Below are positions 7,208-8,365 of a stretch of 8,365 bases of DNA, piece by piece; the first letter of the stretch is position 1; every line of letters starts with the position of its first letter. The translations under genes were made by a program, and so were the position numbers. Origin of the DNA: a bacterium (GTDB lineage: Bacteria > UBA3054); NCBI GenBank assembly GCA_017538635.1, contig JAFYIM010000051.1, positions 1-8,365 on the forward strand, given 5' to 3'. Below the pieces are notes generated by a model. The model was not told the origin of the DNA and ran no database searches. It was given only the letters and a program-made list of their open reading frames with translations.

Positions 7208-7956
7208 ACGGCGACACGATAATGACTTTCAAGGGCGTCACCTTCGGCTACGGACCGCACCTTGTCCTGAACGACGTTTCTTTTTCGATAAAGAGGGGAG
7301 AGTACGTCGGTATCGTCGGCCCCAACGGCGGCGGCAAGACCACGCTGCTAAAGCTAGTCCTCGGCCTTTTGAAACCGCAGAAGGGGAAGATCACGCTTTT
7401 CGGCAAAGACCCGGAGGAAACCAGATCGCGCATCGGCTACGTTCCCCAGTATTTCAACGTTGACAGGCAGTTCCCGATCAACGTGGCGGCCCTTATCGAG
7501 GCCGGTCTTCTGAACCGCTGCGGCTTCTTGCCTATGAGCAAAAAAGAAGCCAGGGGAAGGATCTCCGAAGCCTTGAAAAGCGTTTACTTAGACGGCTACC
7601 AGAAACGCGCGGTAGGGGAATTGTCCGGCGGCGAACTGCAGCGCGCTCTTATTGCGAGAGCCCTTGTCTCAAGCCCTGAGATACTGCTCCTCGACGAACC
7701 GACCGCCAACGTCGATCCCGCCGTGGGCGTCAGCCTTTACGGCCTCTTCCAGGAACTGAACAAGGATCATACGATAATCATCGTTTCCCACGACATCGGC
7801 TTCGTCACTTCCAGCGTCACCTCCATCCTTTGCCTGAACGAAAAACTCTATCAGCACGACGGCTCGAAGCTGACTCCGGAAGTCATAGAATCGCTTTACG
7901 GCGGCCACGTTCATCTTGTGAACCACTGCCACCACTGCCACGGGGAGGAGGAATAA
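7204..7956 (+). CDS. znuC: Metal ABC transporter ATP-binding protein
   Basis: This is the cytoplasmic ATPase that powers metal uptake with the ZnuB-type permease. From ATG 7204 the protein is 250 residues, the normal size; the frame stays open further upstream to 7057, but that part lies inside znuA and is not expected to be translated. Motifs are Walker A GPNGGGKTT (39-47), Q-loop Q82, signature LSGGE (140-144), Walker B ILLLDEP (160-166) with E165, and H196 in the switch loop. The C-terminus carries a His/Cys-rich stretch, H235, H237 and then HCHHCH at 241-246, before an acidic EEE tail. The start overlaps the znuA stop (ATGA), with GAGGGGA at 7194-7200 just before it. Zinc is inferred from ZnuA and this tail; manganese or iron members exist in the family. 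Confidence 0.94.
   Translation: MNGDTIMTFKGVTFGYGPHLVLNDVSFSIKRGEYVGIVGPNGGGKTTLLKLVLGLLKPQKGKITLFGKDPEETRSRIGYVPQYFNVDRQFPINVAALIEAGLLNRCGFLPMSKKEARGRISEALKSVYLDGYQKRAVGELSGGELQRALIARALVSSPEILLLDEPTANVDPAVGVSLYGLFQELNKDHTIIIVSHDIGFVTSSVTSILCLNEKLYQHDGSKLTPEVIESLYGGHVHLVNHCHHCHGEEE
7944..7951 (+). promoter_or_regulatory. Ribosome binding site of the znuB-like permease
   Basis: GGAGGAGG lies 4 bases before the ATG at 7956 and, with the one-base TAATG overlap, fixes the start of the permease. The same bases encode the acidic tail of the ATPase upstream. Confidence 0.8.
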
Positions 7957-8365
7957 TGTTTAGCGATCCCTTCCTTCTCAAAGCGCTCCTGGCCGGTCTC
8001 CTCATCTCGGTCGCTTGCGGCATTGTCGGCAGCCTGGTGGTCGTCAGAAGGCTTACCTTCATCACGGGCGGAATCGCTCACGCTGTCTTAGGCGGCGTCG
8101 GCGTCGCGCTCTTCTTTAACATCGCTCCCGTCTGGGGCATCTTCATCAGTGGACAGCTGGCCGCCCTTATCCTGGGCATCGTCAGCAGAAGAGTCAAGCG
8201 CTACGAAGAGCCGATCATTGCGGCGCTCTGGTCTATCGGCATGGCGCTGGGCGTTCTTCTTGCCGCGCTCTCCCCAGGCTATCAGAGCGACCTTATGAGC
8301 TACCTTTTCGGCAATATATTGCTCATCTCTCCTCTGGACATTGTGAACGTTGTCGTTCTCGACGC
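7956..8365 (+). CDS. znuB: Metal ABC transporter permease, 3' end missing
   Basis: This is the membrane channel subunit of the metal uptake system, family ABC-3 (ZnuB/TroC/MntB). About 136 codons are visible and the frame is open to the right edge. The product begins MFSDPFLLKALLAGLLISVA and shows the family's early pattern: a first hydrophobic helix, the VVVRRLTFITGGIAHAVLGG segment (relatives read similar to RRMSFLGDGLAHAALAG), then further helices at about 47-75 and 85-105. Complete members are about 260-290 residues, so roughly half is missing. A strong ribosome site and one-base overlap with the ATPase gene support the start and co-translation. Together with the two genes before it, this completes a binding protein, ATPase and permease set. 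Whether a Zur-type regulator follows cannot be seen. Confidence 0.93.
   Translation, partial: MFSDPFLLKALLAGLLISVACGIVGSLVVVRRLTFITGGIAHAVLGGVGVALFFNIAPVWGIFISGQLAALILGIVSRRVKRYEEPIIAALWSIGMALGVLLAALSPGYQSDLMSYLFGNILLISPLDIVNVVVLD

Noticed and set aside
1..8365. Rho-independent terminators, CRISPR repeats, insertion sequence ends, tRNA genes and riboswitches.
   Set aside because: No stem followed by a T-run, no spaced direct repeats, no transposase and no cloverleaf were seen; the window is almost entirely coding.

Overview
The window is 8.4 kb of wall-to-wall coding sequence on the + strand. It carries nine genes, all in the same direction, and the first and last are cut by the window edges. 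Seven of the eight gene junctions overlap (by 1, 4 or 8 bases), and the only gap is 7 bases, between lnt and pssA. No tRNA, rRNA, CRISPR array, insertion sequence or convincing terminator was seen, and no stretch of even 100 bases lacks a gene. The arrangement reads as one long operon or a superoperon.

The DNA suggests a bacterium with two membranes. An apolipoprotein N-acyltransferase (Lnt) sits beside Lgt, a zinc-type ABC uptake system has a lipoprotein binding protein, and the regulator is sigma-54 dependent. Base composition is moderate, apparently a little over half G+C by eye, and looks uniform, with no island of foreign composition. The phylum cannot be fixed from the sequence. The gene order does not match the textbook Escherichia coli layout for lnt, lgt, pssA or truB, so a less studied Gram-negative lineage is plausible.

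Layout: (1) about 1-2423, a two-component pair: a membrane histidine kinase missing its N-terminus and an NtrC-type response regulator with receiver, AAA+ and Fis-type HTH domains. (2) 2420-4752, lgt and lnt, the first and last enzymes of bacterial lipoprotein maturation. (3) 4760-6327, pssA (phosphatidylserine synthase) and truB (tRNA pseudouridine-55 synthase). (4) 6320-8365, a znuA-znuC-znuB metal-uptake cassette, with the permease running off the right edge.

How they could work together: Lgt and Lnt modify lipoproteins, and ZnuA is itself a predicted lipoprotein made from the same gene run. PssA makes the precursor of phosphatidylethanolamine, a preferred acyl donor for Lnt in E. coli. 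TruB is the outlier, a translation housekeeping gene. The kinase/regulator pair belongs to the architectural class that includes AtoSC, ZraSR and NtrBC; its signal and targets cannot be read from this window.

I do not see an undescribed system here. Each gene falls in a known family. The points worth a second look are the gene combination, the His/Cys-rich tails of the metal transporter, a Phe beside the Lnt catalytic Cys, the start of pssA, and Shine-Dalgarno sequences embedded in the preceding genes.
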